A model generated the notes under the pieces. It saw only the letters and a program-made list of their open reading frames with translations. It was not told where the DNA came from and made no database searches. Positions 10,738 to 22,776 of a stretch of DNA of 64,000 bases are shown piece by piece. The stretch comes from Gnetum montanum (lineage: Eukaryota > Streptophyta > Gnetopsida > Gnetales > Gnetaceae): assembly GCA_015680685.1 (NCBI GenBank), contig MNCI01016011.1:244405-308404 (forward strand), given 5' to 3'. The stretch's first letter is position 1; every line of letters begins with the position of its first letter. The position numbers were made by a program, and so were the translations under genes.

Positions 10738-13700
10738 TGATCATGTGGTCACACTTAGTGGTAAAGGCTACTAGTGTCATCACTGAGACGTTGTTGCTTG
10801 GGACTAACCAAGACATCTTGAGGTTCATATCAGATGAGCCTATTACTAGTGGTGATGGAGCAAGTGGTTTTGGCAGAGGTCCTAGGAGTGCTTGACACCT
10901 ATTCAGGATATGACACATGATGGGGTTTAGTTGCTACAACAAGAGCAACATCCTTTTCATTGCACTACGAGTGCACATCCTATTGAAGAACCCACCTAGA
11001 ATTATCTACTACACTGAAGGGTAAGTGTATTTATGGCTTTCATAGTTTGTTTTTTGCTACTAGCTCATCTCACATTGCTAATGGCTCATGACTAATTCCA
11101 AGTTTAGAGTTGATGAGGAAGGCCTACATGATAAGGTGGATGATATAGCCTTGACCCACACCACCCTAGAGGTGTTCTCTTCTAGGTCGAATTTTTAGGC
11201 AACCATGCTTAAGTACATGGGGTCTGATCTAGATGTCTACCCTACCCCACCACATATCCAAAGGCATAAAAGTAGTGTAGGACCCATGTTTGGTTGGGTG
11301 AGGAGTGGGCCACTAGTGTGATTAACACCGAGGAGATGCTTGTAGTGCCACCCCCGTCTTGCACCCCATTTGTGCCATGTATGAATCTATGTTTTAGCTT
11401 ATGTAGTTGCTCATGTATGCCTGTTAGTTTGCCTTTACATGATGCTAACATTATTTTTCCTTTGTTGTAATAGTGGTTTCCTTAGGTAAGTGACAGTGAT
11501 TACCATGAGCCGCATAGAGGCCACCCTCATCATGATTATGATGATGTGGAGGATGCATAGCACTGGCTATGCCATAAGGCCTCAGATGCAATAACTACTA
11601 GGCACACATAAGCAAGGTTGATGGACCTATTTTTGGCTCTTAGACCAAGTATCTCAATGGCCAAAATGGTCACCATCGTTGACTCCTTCAGTAGTGAGGT
11701 CAGGAAGTCTATCATCCAAGTGTGTGGTGTGACGATAGTGCTTGACCTCAACAAGGCCTTCTTTGTTGACCTCTTTGGCCTTCCCACTTATCACTCGATG
11801 ATCATTGATAAGGCCAACATGAAGGTGGAACATAGAGGAGAGATCAAGAAGTGGTTGGAGGCCACTCAATCTCACAAGGACATACCAATTAAGAATGTGC
11901 TTGTGCCTAAGGTGCAAGAGCTCCACCCTCTTTTATGTGCTTGTGCCTTTCCGAAGTTTCTCTTCCAAGGAAAGATCCTTGTGGTAGAGCAACCATGGGC
12001 AGTGAAAGAGGTGTTTTCGGAGGATACAAGGTTTAACTGGGCTATCTACATTGCCATCAACTTGCATATAAATATCTCCAAGCTATGCTTTAACCTCTAA
12101 GCTGATGGCAATGTCCACTTCACCTTCTTTGTAGGATACCTGCGAAGATTCGTGGAGCTCTTAGTTGTGCCCGATGGTGGATGATGGGTTGTGCAGGATC
12201 ATGAGCAACTCTACAAGCCATGGATTAAGCACATGTTCATGATGACATGTGCATACGACCCTCCAAAGGAGATGAATGAGTCATTATTTATGACAACTAA
12301 GTGTCCCAGGGGTTAGTCACATTACTCACACGACAATGTAGGGGAGGGTCCCCCAGTTGGCATTAGGGACATGACTAAGGTAGATCACTATATTATAGAG
12401 ATGGTCAAACCATCTAAGGTAAAGATTAAGAGGCCACATCCCACTGAGGAGGCTACTACTAAGGCTAAGAGGCCAAGCAGCAAGAAGATCTACATTAGGC
12501 TTCACAAAGGTCACATGTTAGTATGTGTAGCTTATTAGATGCATATATTGTATTAATGTATGTTTATATTTTTATATTTTTCTTCTATGTTATACTGCTA
12601 ATGTGCATGTGTACTAATGTGCTATGCATGTTATGTATGTATGTGTTAATTGCAAAGATAGGAGATAGGGTTGTAGGAGTAGAGGCTACGGTAGTAGTAG
12701 AAGAAGCATCTCCTTAAGCTGAGGAAGGAGAGGGTCATGGGGATGAGCCTCATGAGACTATAGAGACCCTTTGATAGCTGGAGGAAGAGTTGTTACTCCA
12801 CCCTGATGGAGGTAACTTTGATAGCCTATTTGATAGTATGCAACTAGACAACACCCTTGCACTCATACCTAAGGGCTTTCTAGGTAGCTATCTTATGCTA
12901 TCTATCATTGCTTGCTTAATCTAACATCTTTAGCTATTTAATTATATGCTAATTACATCATTGCATTATAGCATTAGATGTCCTTGCCAATAGCCCCACA
13001 TCTACCTACCACATGGAGCTATGGGTAGATGTGCCCAATAAATTCACCTTCATGGAAGGTATCGTTGAGTATATGGTAGACCACCTATAGTAGGTAGATC
13101 TTGAGCTTATTATGTGCAATGTTGCTTTACTTTATGTTGCTCTATAGCTTGCATGCTTAGTCATTGGCAAAGATTGGTTACTTGTTCCATGCCTACAGGT
13201 CCTAACCTTTGGTGGAATATGAGCAAGGTGGCCAAGGTGGATGCCCTTCCTAACCTCCCTCCTAAGGTCAATTAGGTGTCTCATTGCATATATGATGCTT
13301 TAAACAAGTTTGTTCTTTCTTGTGTGAAGGAATTATGGATCTACAAGTGATCAAACGAGCACCTATGGAAACATGTGCATGAGTTGCAGGAGAGGGTGGC
13401 TAGCCAAGATACGAAGGTCAATGATCTTCAATCAAGATATGATTTCTTGGTAGCTAGAGCTCAGAGAGATAGCACCTGATGTATCTTTGAGATAGAGTAT
13501 GCTTGGTGCTAGATAGCACTTAGAGGCAAGAATGAGGCCACCTAGAAGTTGATTGAGCAATGATTGCAAATGAACTTACTTGTCTAGAAGAATCAAGATT
13601 GGAAAAATTATAGCACAAAGGTATATAAATGGGAGCACACTCAAAAGAACCACAAGCACCAATATAAGTATGAGTGCAATGCATACCTACGATGGTACAA

Positions 13701-14196
13701 GGAGGAGTCTACCAAATGATACCACCTTGAGATGTTTCTTGAGGTAACTAGTGGAAGATGATCATATGAGTTATTCACGAGGCATACGGTGGTGAGTGGC
13801 TCTCTTGAGAGGGAGTTTATCATCCCTTTGGGAGAGGATTCATCTATTGCCTTCTCAATGGAGCCACCTACATGGACCTCCATGGACAAAGACAAGAACC
13901 TTATGGGGATTGACTTTTGCTAAGAGGATTAGACACAACTTTTTGAGATCAAGATCCTTTGACACTTGGAGGTTGGCTTTGGAAAGTTTCCTCCAAAAGA
14001 TACTGATGTGGAACCATCTTAGATTAGTTCTTTTGTTTATTTTTTGCATGTTTTGTGTTAGCTTGTATAGTACATGTTGATTACTAAGGATGCTTATTTA
14101 TTATGGTCATTTTTGTAGGTACCAGGAGATGCTACAGGCCCCAACAACATGGTGGAGGGAGAGGAACCTCTACCCCCACCTAGCACCACTAGTTGA
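10738..14196 (+). pseudogene. Antisense multi-exon gene of element O, function unknown
   Basis: This plus-strand gene lies in the protease-RT spacer of O, opposite to gag-pol. Exons are recognised by parallel translation with the M copy (22777-26426). The first readable exon ends IIYYTEG at 11020 before GTAAGT. A second contains GEEWATS. A third, 11618-12190, carries FVDLFGLPT, KKWLEATQS and CAFPKFLFQGKILVVEQ. An acidic exon starts near 12660; another has VDVPNKFTFMEGIV (about 13020-13070); a long coiled-coil-like exon covers about 13200-14010; the last, from about 14119, ends PPPSTTS and TGA at 14196. Exon ends match those of M, with one splice donor (GTTAGT in M) decayed to ATTAGT here. Stops such as TAG and TGA interrupt several exons. 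I do not recognise the protein family; a distant link to plant transposon-associated domains is only a guess. The first exon seen in M has no clear match here. Confidence 0.6.
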
Positions 14197-14439
14197 GCAC
14201 AACCTAATGTACCCCTTCTATTGGGCATTTCTTCTATTTTTATTGTATGTTTTTGCTACATGACGCTACTCATGCTATGTACTATTATTTATATGATATC
14301 TAATGCATGGATTTGCTATGGCTAATGCGTAATGTGTAAAATTTTTCTTTTCATGTTTTATGTTACTTGCTATGTGCTTGCTATGCTTATAATGTAATGA
14401 ATTAACATGCTAAGTTAGGACTATGCAACGATAGTATGA

Positions 14440-14625
14440 CTAGACCATTGCGAGTCCCATGCAAGTTTAAGGCCATAGCACGAGGACTAATGATAGTTTA
14501 AGGCCATTTCAAGCCACATGCTACTAGTTTAAGGCCATGGAAAGCCATGTATATTGCTAGTTTAAGACCATTTCAGATCATGCATTGCCAGTCTAGGGTC
14601 ATGGCAGGCCATGTATATTTGTAAT
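14440..14625. repeat. AGTTTAAGGCC hairpin repeat array 3' of the O antisense gene
   Basis: About five units of AGTTTAAGGCCAT followed by a GGCC/GGTC-matching arm (for example AGGCCATTTCAAGCC). The array sits between the end of the antisense gene and the protease gene, the same place as the M array at 26540-26810. Confidence 0.7.
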
Positions 14626-15095
14626 TTTAGTTTTATGATTTTTATGCATTTTTATGTTTTTATGCATGAAGGAAAATGCATCAAACCAACAATGGCAGAA
14701 ATGTAAACTAAGCTATCGAATGCATAGACAATGCAGATTATAAACTAAGTGATTAAACTAAATGAACACAGTATGCTATAATGCTAATGCAACATAAATG
14801 AGGAGTAGGATGTAGGGTGTAAGCAAATAGTAGGTAGGACCCTAGCACACTTTTGGACTAAGGGGGCACCTTAGTCACACAGTTTCTTCCTAACCTAGTG
14901 TGGGTTAGGGTGTGCATAGGGCCTAGAGGGAACTATTTGATAGTCCCCCTATCCCTCGCTCACTACATTAAAGGGCAATTCTACCCACAAGGCATCCTTT
15001 GATAAGCCCCCAGCTTCTTCCATCTTCTCCAGTGGGTCTACCTCACACACTTTGTCCTTGTCCTTTAGTGTAGACACATCATCAAAAAATTCCAC
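14626..15095. other. Spacer between O repeat array and protease
   Basis: No gene is supported. The minus strand still reads into low-complexity former coding sequence next to the protease, with scattered stops. The matching interval in M is 26811-27104. Confidence 0.4.
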
Positions 15096-15473
15096 CTCTA
15101 ACCCTTACTCCATGTCTATGTTATTAATGGCTAGAGGGGCTATGTTATCACCATGGATGATAACCTCACCACCTTCATATAGAAGGTGGATTTTCTAATG
15201 AATTGGGAAGGAGATGACTCATAGCTAGGCTAGCCAAGGCTTGCCTAATATCAAGTTGAATCCTAGAAACTCCTCTATAACTATAAGCTTAATTGTGGTA
15301 AGGAATTGCTCCCCTACCATGAAGGTAATCATCACAGTACCCCTAGCAATAATGCACAACCCATGGAAGGACTTTAGGCATGTGGTTTTTGTTACCTTGA
15401 TCTAGTCTATAAGGCCTAGCTTGTCAATGACTATGTATGGGATAACATTGGTTACTACCTTATCATTGATGTG
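15096..15473 (-). pseudogene. pro: O aspartic protease, main part; gene interrupted by element M
   Basis: The minus-strand reading aligns with M's protease (27105-27500): VTNVIPYIVIDKLGLID, then FNLILGKPWLA, then ISSPIH and NNIDME. The active-site region reads HINDKVVTN where M reads HIDDGAATN, so the catalytic Asp-x-Gly is lost. The upstream half of the gag-pro gene lies beyond the 17.3-kb M insertion, resuming at 32777. Confidence 0.8.
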
Positions 15474-17099
15474 TGTAGCGACCAAAAATGTTGATGGCTG
15501 GAAAAGAAACACCAAGGGGTTGTCGGTCATTGACAATCTTGACCCTGTTTCTGCAAGAGGGTCGTGCTGGATGGGATGGAGATGGGGCACCCTGAATAGT
15601 CTTGTCGATCAGATAGGGACTTAGTCAGTGTTAATATAACCTTTTGCAACATGCAATTTAAAAAAAATGTAACTGATAACATGAAGTAATGCTTAAATGC
15701 AAAAGAGACAGAAAACAATGTAAAATGCAATAGTAAATAGGAGATAATGTAAACTGTAGTTAGAAAAATGCATCACTTCGAAGCTATAACCTTGCTCTAT
15801 TAGGGTGGATACAATCAGCTGCACAACGTTGAGAAGTGCAGAGATCCCAAGAGTAACCAAGATGTGTAGAGCAAGAGGGTTGTGAGCTTGAACGCAGACT
15901 CCAACATTAACAATGCAAAGTACTACCAAGGTGGTAGAAAAGAACAAGACACGAATGCCAACTAATAGTGCTAACTGTTTACAATGTTAAAAAGAAAGTT
16001 TAAAATTCTTGAGGTTATAGTGCCAACTTTTTTGATTGTCATCCAACCAAACTGTTAGCCAAACAGATTGCCAAGAAAAATTAAAAAAGCTGAAAAGACA
16101 GGGACTATGAGAGAGAGCAAGAGACCGAGAGATGTGCCAAAGACCAAAGAGCCAGAGAGCCAAAGAAACTTTAAGCATCACTCATTGGGGTATTTATAGG
16201 ACCAAGGGCACCTGAAAGATGTAGTTTTAATGTCATGTGCCCTGGGCTTATGTTGACCTATCTATGCTACACGTGCCTTCATGATCGTTGGGCAAGCTTG
16301 CCATGTCGTAATTACAAGGCTTCCATGCCGTAATTACATTGTCAGAGCAATGGTGCAATTAGGTGAAGTGCATTGATGTCATGCAACTACTTGCCATGTT
16401 TTTCTATGCCTTGTAGCATAGCATGTTTGGCGTGATGTAGCATCTTGTTCATCTGTGCTACGCTACACAGCGTAGCATAGCGTAGCCACTGGTTTGAAGT
16501 GAGAAACTGTGTTGCATCCTACTGCATGTGTTGGAAACCTTTGGAGTGTGCTGACTATTTGTTGCATTCTTGCTATGCTATGTAGTGTATCATAGCGTAG
16601 AAACTGGCCTTAGTCACAAAAAACATTGCCAATCTACAAACTTTATCTTTTGCACTACAAAAATTGTGAACTTCATAATCCCGCCCTTCGATTTTCCTTT
16701 TGTTACTTTTGCAGAATTAATACGCCTCACTGCACCATGTAGCTTACCATAGCGTAGCACCAAACATGACTTGATTTTTCCATGTTCGCCACTTTTTGAC
16801 AGAAGTAGACATTGCTGAAGGATTTGAAGTCGGACGAGGGGACTGGTCATCCAGCTTTTGCTACGTTGTGCTACACTGCGTACCATAGCGTAGCGTAGCA
16901 CTATGCTTCTACAAACATCTTTTGAAGTTGGCTACACTACATGACGTAGTGTAGTTTAGTAAGACTCCTTGACTAGAAAACTTGCTGAAGTGGATAGTCT
17001 GAACATCGAAGCATCCATCTCCTAAAGAACTGTCGTAACGTTGCACGAATTGCAAAGGCTTGGTGAAGCAAGAATGTCTTCAAATTTTTGGGTGTTTCA
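15474..17099 (-). repeat. Element M 3' LTR
   Basis: On the plus strand it starts TGTAGCGACC and ends GGGTGTTTCA. The minus-strand TATA box (TATAAATA) lies at 16191-16198. Between about 16400 and 16960 there are at least five clusters of inverted GCTAC/GTAGC pentamers able to form hairpins. It pairs with 31171-32776. Confidence 0.92.
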
Positions 17100-17115
17100 T
17101 TGGCCCCTCTTTGTC
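17100..17115 (-). other. Polypurine tract of element M
   Basis: On the minus strand the sequence directly before the 3' LTR reads GACAAAGAGGGGCCAA, a purine tract abutting the LTR start. This orientation agrees with the gene order. Confidence 0.75.
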
Positions 17116-18153
17116 AACATCTAGAGGACGGGCTTGAGAGATGTTAACAAAGAAAACGAAACACCTCATAAGACATGATGCCAATGTTGCCGCTCAGTGA
17201 TTGTCAAGACATCGCTTAGCTGCACTTGAGAGTGTTGCATTGGTTTCTATGGAGGTTCAGGCAGAAGGACAAAGATGATGTTTAGCAAAGTCCCTCATTG
17301 GAGTGCTCGTGAGGGACTTGTTTGCATTTTTGTCTTTACTCTCCCTGACCCTCAACCTCCTGTAGGACTAGTGTTTCCTTCGCAAGATGAGTTGTGTTAC
17401 ATCCACAAAGGGTTTTAACCCACCTATAGATGCTTCCCATGCAACGAGCTATGTTACGCACGTCATGGAATTTGCACTCTGAAGTATTCGAGCTAGTCGA
17501 GACACTCACTTCACAATGTCATAGCATTTGCTGTTGTGGCCAAACTCACTTTCGGCCGCACCTTGTAAGCACAATGGAGAGCGAAATAGCTATGATGCAA
17601 AGCGAGGGCAAAAGGTCTTACTTGCTGAAGATGTTGTTGAAGCTCTTAGACACCCATGCTAATGCACAATATCCAAAGGAAGAAGGCCAAGGATGGCCTT
17701 GGCAACATCGGCGTGGAGGAACTAGCCTTGAAGGCACCAGGAGTTACTGTGAGTGCGGATGCTCTGAAATCCATGCCAAAGGCATGTGTTCTCAGTTCAG
17801 CTATGGGATCAGCTATCACATAGCTAAATTTCATGCGAGCTTAGGCATTGGCAGGGAGCTGGAGAGTAACAATACTGTTGGAACTCCAGCGGTGGGCACT
17901 GGCCAAGGAACTACCGTCAAGGTGGTGGGCCATGGCGACAGTGGGTCCGGAGGGCCAGTGTGATGCCATACAACATCTCCGGAGGGCCAGCATGATGCCA
18001 AGGGTGGTGACATCACGTACGTTCTTGATCATGTCCCCATTGCATTGTGAATCATCTTCTGGAGCTGCAACATCCCACCCACACGTCGACATTGTGCATG
18101 CTTGTTTGATGTGTACTTGGCGTAGATGCATGCTGAGGACATAACGCAAACCC
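17116..18153. other. Element M 3' untranslated region with an unassigned open frame
   Basis: This kilobase is less AT-rich than its surroundings. A plus-strand frame of 177 codons (17430-17963) is uninterrupted but matches nothing I recognise; the minus strand is also open for about 100 codons over 17841-18149, so the openness may come from base composition. A 20-base class direct repeat around CCGGAGGGCCAG occurs at about 17947 and 17980. Confidence 0.4.
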
Positions 18154-18520
18154 AGTTTAAGGTCTTGGTAGACCCTGTGCTAGTTTAAAGTCCTAGCAGA
18201 TCGTTGTGCTAGTTTAATGTACCAATAGACCATCCATTCTAGTTTAATGTCATAGTAGACGTGTTATGCCAGTTTATAGACATAGCGAACTAGCTATGCC
18301 AATTTTACATCGTAGCGGATGGTTGCCACCAGTTTAACATCATGGCAGATGGTGCTTAGTGCTATCACTAGTTTAATGTTGTAGCATATGCTACTTGGTG
18401 TTGTTATCACTAGTTTAACATCATAGCGGACGCTGCTTGGTGTTGTTGTTGCTAGTTTAACGTCATAGCAGATGCGGCTAGTTGCTATCGTCGCCAGTTT
18501 AACGTCGTAGCGAACACTGC
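18154..18520. repeat. AGTTTAA-hairpin tandem array (about 11 units)
   Basis: Units of roughly 33-48 bp share AGTTTAA followed by short inverted arms separated by about six bases: GGTC/GACC, CATC/GATG, GTC/GAC, and one full palindrome GTAGCATATGCTAC. The array begins just 3' of the M pol stop codon. Read through on the minus strand it gives repeated RYDVKLA-like peptides, which I take as incidental. Confidence 0.8.
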
Positions 18521-18536
18521 TGGTTGCTGCCATGCT

Positions 18537-21500
18537 TCAGATGTAGTACATCTTGAGGTATGAGTGATTCATTGGGTTGGCAAACTCATTGTCATCCATG
18601 TCCGCCAGCTTGAAGGCTCCATTCGCAAAGGCTTTAGTGACCATGTAAGGGCCTTCCCAATTGGCTGAGAATTTTCTCACATGGTCATGGGAAGCCTTGA
18701 GGATGAGGTCTCCCTTTTGTACTGGCCATCAATGTAGGTTTGCATGGTTCTTTTACTATTTCTTGCTCTAATATCACTCTATGCATCTCAATGTCTATGT
18801 GTGCTTCTCCTCTACTAAGTCAAGGTCGATGATCCGTGACTCATTATTCTAGGCTTCACTCACGACATCCGCGAGGATCATCTGGAGTGATGGTACCTAC
18901 AACTCAAGAGGCAATACAGCTTCAAATCCATAAACAAGGCTATAAGGAGTCTTACTTGTCACAGTTCTTCACGTCATTCTGTAGGCCCATAGAATGTAGA
19001 GGATTTGCTCATGCCACCGTCTCTTGCTATTGCCAAGCATCCACTTCAGCAAGTTGATGATGGAATTATTTATAGCCTCCTCTTATTCATTCACCTATGG
19101 GTAATACAGGGAGGAGAATGATTGCTTGATGCCTGGGTTGCTACAGAAGGTTCGATTTTCCGTACTACTGAACTGGGGTCCATTGTCGATTACAATAGTC
19201 ATAGGAAGCCCAAACCTTGTCATGATGTTATCTAGGATGAAATGGTAGATTTGTTGAGACGTCGTTTTCCTCAGGGGAATAGCTTCCATCCACTTAGTAA
19301 AATACTCATTGGCAGTGATAATGAAGCTATGCCCTACAAACGACTTAGGTGTGATGGGTCCTATGAGGTCTAGTCCCCATCATTGGAAAGGCCACGCGAT
19401 TTGCGTTAGGTGCAGGTCCGTAGGTGAGACGTGTATGAGATCTGCATATCTCTGGCACGTGTCAGATGTCTTGACTTTCAACAAGCAGTCATGTTCCATG
19501 TGGGGCCAATAGTACCCTAGGCATCTAATTTTTGCAGCCATAGCCCTAGGTGTTATGTGTCCATCGCATAGCCCTTCATGCACTTCATTAACTACCTTCT
19601 ACACCTGCTCCACACCCATACATGGCAGTAATATCCTATTGTAGGAGCGTCGACACAAGGTGTCATTCCCTATGAGCCTATATTGTCAGGAGTGCTTTCA
19701 AATCGCATCTCTCTAAGCATATGTCAGTTCACTTGGGGGTTCATCATGTTGCAAGTAGGCTTTAATGTTGGCATCCCACTCCTAGGTATTCGTAGCACTG
19801 AAAAAGGCCACATGTCCTACCTAAGTGATAGGCATCGTACATTCGTCAATCAAATTCAGCAGACTTGTGAACGAATGTGGTGGAATGTTTAATGCAAGGG
19901 TTGCTAAGGCATCTACCATGGTGTTCTCATTGCGTGGCATGTGTTGCACATCTATGATTGTGAATTGGTTAAGCAGGCCTTTTTCTAAGTCATAGTAGGA
20001 TTGCAGCTACACAGCTTTGTAGGCGTAGACCCCGGTGATTTGATTCACAACTAGTTGCGAATCACCACGGATCACCAGGTGTTGTATGCATAATGTTTGG
20101 GCAGTTGAGAGGCCTCTAAGTAGCCCCTCATACTCGACCATGTTGCTATAGGGGAACGTAAAATGATAAGCAAATGGATGCAGTTCCCTAGAGGGGAACA
20201 AAATGATGGCAGCTGTGCTACCTCCTCGCGTGGTTGAAGCGCTATCAAAGTGTAGAGTAGCTTCTAGGTGCGATGGAATGATGTTGATAATGCCAATGTG
20301 TTCATCTGGGAATTTTGGATCTATGATCGCGTGGTCATCAACAGGTGACACTATGAGTTGTGTTGTTATGGCTTGACCCTTGCTCGACGACTGGCTTACA
20401 TAGTGTAGGTCAAACTTCATGGTTATTGCTTTCCATCGGGCTATCCTGCTACTTTCGTACAAGTTGTTGGTGATAGCCCAGAGTATGTTGCTTTTGCAAA
20501 TGATGTTAATTGTACTACAAAATAGGTAGTGCCTCCACTTTTGTAATGCAAACACTAATTCAAGGTAGTTCCTCTCCACTTCATTGTATTTCGCCTCATG
20601 CGCTGTTAGTGCATGACTCATATAGTACATTGGTATCTCAAATCTATTGTTCCATTTCTGACATACCAGTGCTGTAATAGATGTGTTAGAGGTGGCAAGG
20701 TAGATGAAGAAAGGCTTATCTCTTTGTGGTGTATGCACAGTTTGGAGGTGCGAGAGCTCTTCCTTCAGGTCATCGAAGGCTTCTTTAGAAGATGTTGCAT
20801 GGGGTGTAACTTGTCAGTCAACTTTGCTATAAACCTTCGAATGAATTGCACCCTACCCTACAACCCATGTATCTCTTTAAGGTTTATAGGAGGTTCCAGG
20901 TTGATGATGGCCTTGACTTTGTCAGGTTCCATCCATATTTCGGCCTCCGATATCACGAATCCTAACATGTGTTCGATTTTTACATCAAAGACATACTTCT
21001 TAGGATTAAGGCATAGATCGTACATTTGATAACACTTGAGGACTACCCCTAGATCATGTGGATGATCAATTGCCTCCTTGAACTTGACCACTATATCATC
21101 CACGTAGTCATTTAGTGTTTCTTGGATGTAATCGCTGAAGATGTAAGTCATGGCTCACTGGTAGGTCACTCCAATGTTCTTGAGCCCAAAAGGCATCATG
21201 ATGTAATGGAAGGTTAACCATGGGGTCATGAAGGTTGTCATTAGCTGATGCTTCAGGTTGATGTGAATTTGGTTGTAGCCTAAAAAGCCATCCATGAAGG
21301 ATAACAGAGCATAACCATCCATGGTGTCGATGAGTTGATCGATGCTTGGAAGTGGAAAGTTTTCCTTAATCATTGCTTTGTTCAGATCCCGGAAGTCTAT
21401 GCAGATTCATGTTCCCCCCGTTTTCTTAGAAACCATGATGATGTTGGACACCCATTTCGAATAATCAACTGTGCGGATGAAACCAGCTTGGTATAGCTTT

Positions 21501-21967
21501 GTGATTTCATCCCTTACAGCTAGTGCAATTTTTGGTTTGATTTTGCGAGCTTTCTGGTTGACTTCCTTCATGCACAGGTCTAGGACGATGTTGTGTTGTA
21601 TTAGCCATGGGTCTAAACCTAGCATGTCACTATATGACCACGTGAAGACTTTGATGTTGTTTTGCAAAATTTTGGCTATGTTTTCATGCGTTTGTGCGTC
21701 TAGGAGGGAGCTAAGCTTTAACGTTTTTACCTCCCCTTTAGATGTGGTCACAGGCATCTCAACGAGAGAGTCCTCAGTTACATCCCCAACCTCCAAATCT
21801 AGGGTTCAGAGTAGATGCTTGAACCAGTCTGGGGATGCTTATAAGGACGCTATGATGCAAGTAGTGGTTGACCCCCAGTCGATTAGTTCTGGGTTCAATT
21901 GTCTCACGAGCTTGCCATGCGGACCTGCTAGGGCTAAAGGTGTGGAGAGATCATGATGGATTTCCAT
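18537..21967 (-). pseudogene. pol: Element M pol: RT, RNase H, archaeal-type RNase H, integrase
   Basis: A start ATG at 21967 is in frame with RT. RT (about 21800-20860) has SKWVSNIIMVSKKTGG, MMPFGLKN and an intact YVDD motif in NDYVDDIVVKF. A frameshift near 20790 leads into RNase H (20740-20390, YMSHALTAHEAKY, KGQAI) and then a second RNase H (about 20300-20010) with its acidic residues kept: HFDSAST, VEYEGLL and RGDSQLVVNQ. Integrase follows: zinc-finger region HEGLCDGH and DTCQR (the first Cys of CDxC is Ser), core WGLDLIGPI and VIDNGPQFSS, and a C-terminal FSANWEGPYMV; stop at 18539-18537. The catalytic Glu region is readable only after another shift near 19110. The dual RNase H is diagnostic of Tat elements. 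Several TAA/TAG codons interrupt the frame. Confidence 0.9.
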
Positions 21968-22059
21968 TTTCTGCTTAACCAGTCAAAATGAGATGAAAGC
22001 CTGGTTAAGAGGCACCTACTGGTAGCAATCATGTATAACAAAAACTTGCAAAGCAATGC

Positions 22060-22440
22060 CTAAATGTAACCAGCGAAGCATGATGTAGAGATTAAAATTT
22101 TTTCCAATTTAAAGTCATGGTAGACCGTTATGGCATGAAGATGTAGAGCTGCTAAAATGGGAAACATAAAACTATCGATGCAAAAATGTGATGTTGCTAG
22201 TTTAGCATCATTGTAGACTACGAACGTGTAACAGATCAAAACATGATAGTTTAAGGTCTTTTCGGATTGCAAAAGTTGCAACTGCATTGGGGTTTTCTAG
22301 TTTAAGGTCTTTTCAAACCATTGATGAGAGTGGAACACTACACTAAAAAAATGCTAATTTAAGGTCTTTTCGGACCAGTAAAAGTGCAACTATGCTATGA
22401 TTGCTATTTTAAGGTCTTTTCGGACCGTGATAATCAAAAA
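22060..22440. repeat. AGTTTAAGGTC hairpin array between RT start and antisense gene
   Basis: At least five units of (A/T)TTTAAGGTCTTTTCGGACC or its decayed forms; GGTC and GACC can pair. It separates the pol start (21967, minus) from the promoter side of the plus-strand gene, the position of a divergent intergenic region. Confidence 0.75.
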
Positions 22441-22615
22441 TGTATTTTATTTTATTTTTTTTATTTTTTTGGAAAGTAAGCCATTAGCTTGAAGCGTGTC
22501 AAGGTTTTAATGCTAACAATGCTATGATGTCATTGCGAGCATGCTACACTATACGGTGCACTCCACATTAAATGGAGAGAGAGAGTAGCAAGTTTTCCTT
22601 TTTTGCCATTATGGC

Positions 22616-22624
22616 CATAAATAG
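22616..22624 (+). promoter_or_regulatory. Candidate TATA box of the M antisense gene
   Basis: CATAAATAG lies 160 bp upstream of the first ATG (22777), after a GAGAGAGAG tract and just before a CT-rich stretch. It resembles the CTATAAATA boxes of the LTRs. It is a position-and-motif guess; transcription data would decide. Confidence 0.4.
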
Positions 22625-22776
22625 GGATTAAACCCTAGTAAGCTTGCCATTCTCACTGTAAGAGTGCAGAGCCCATATTCAGAGCACAAGGTGATTTCAG
22701 AGTGCAAAGCAATTGTGCCAACAGCGAGAAAGGTGATTTTCTGCACAGCGATGAGGAAAAATCTGCAAGAAGGGCA

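Noticed and set aside
16400-16960. GCTAC/GTAGC clusters as a CRISPR array or satellite
   Set aside because: No regular repeat-spacer spacing and located in LTRs of a plant retroelement; irregular hairpins explain them better.
17831-18149. Overlapping minus-strand frames near 18 kb
   Set aside because: Both strands are open because of base composition; no start context or motif supports either.
18294-18533. Protein repeat reading RYDVKLA on the minus strand
   Set aside because: It is the tandem AGTTTAA array read through beyond the pol stop codon; the DNA pattern, not a peptide, is conserved elsewhere.
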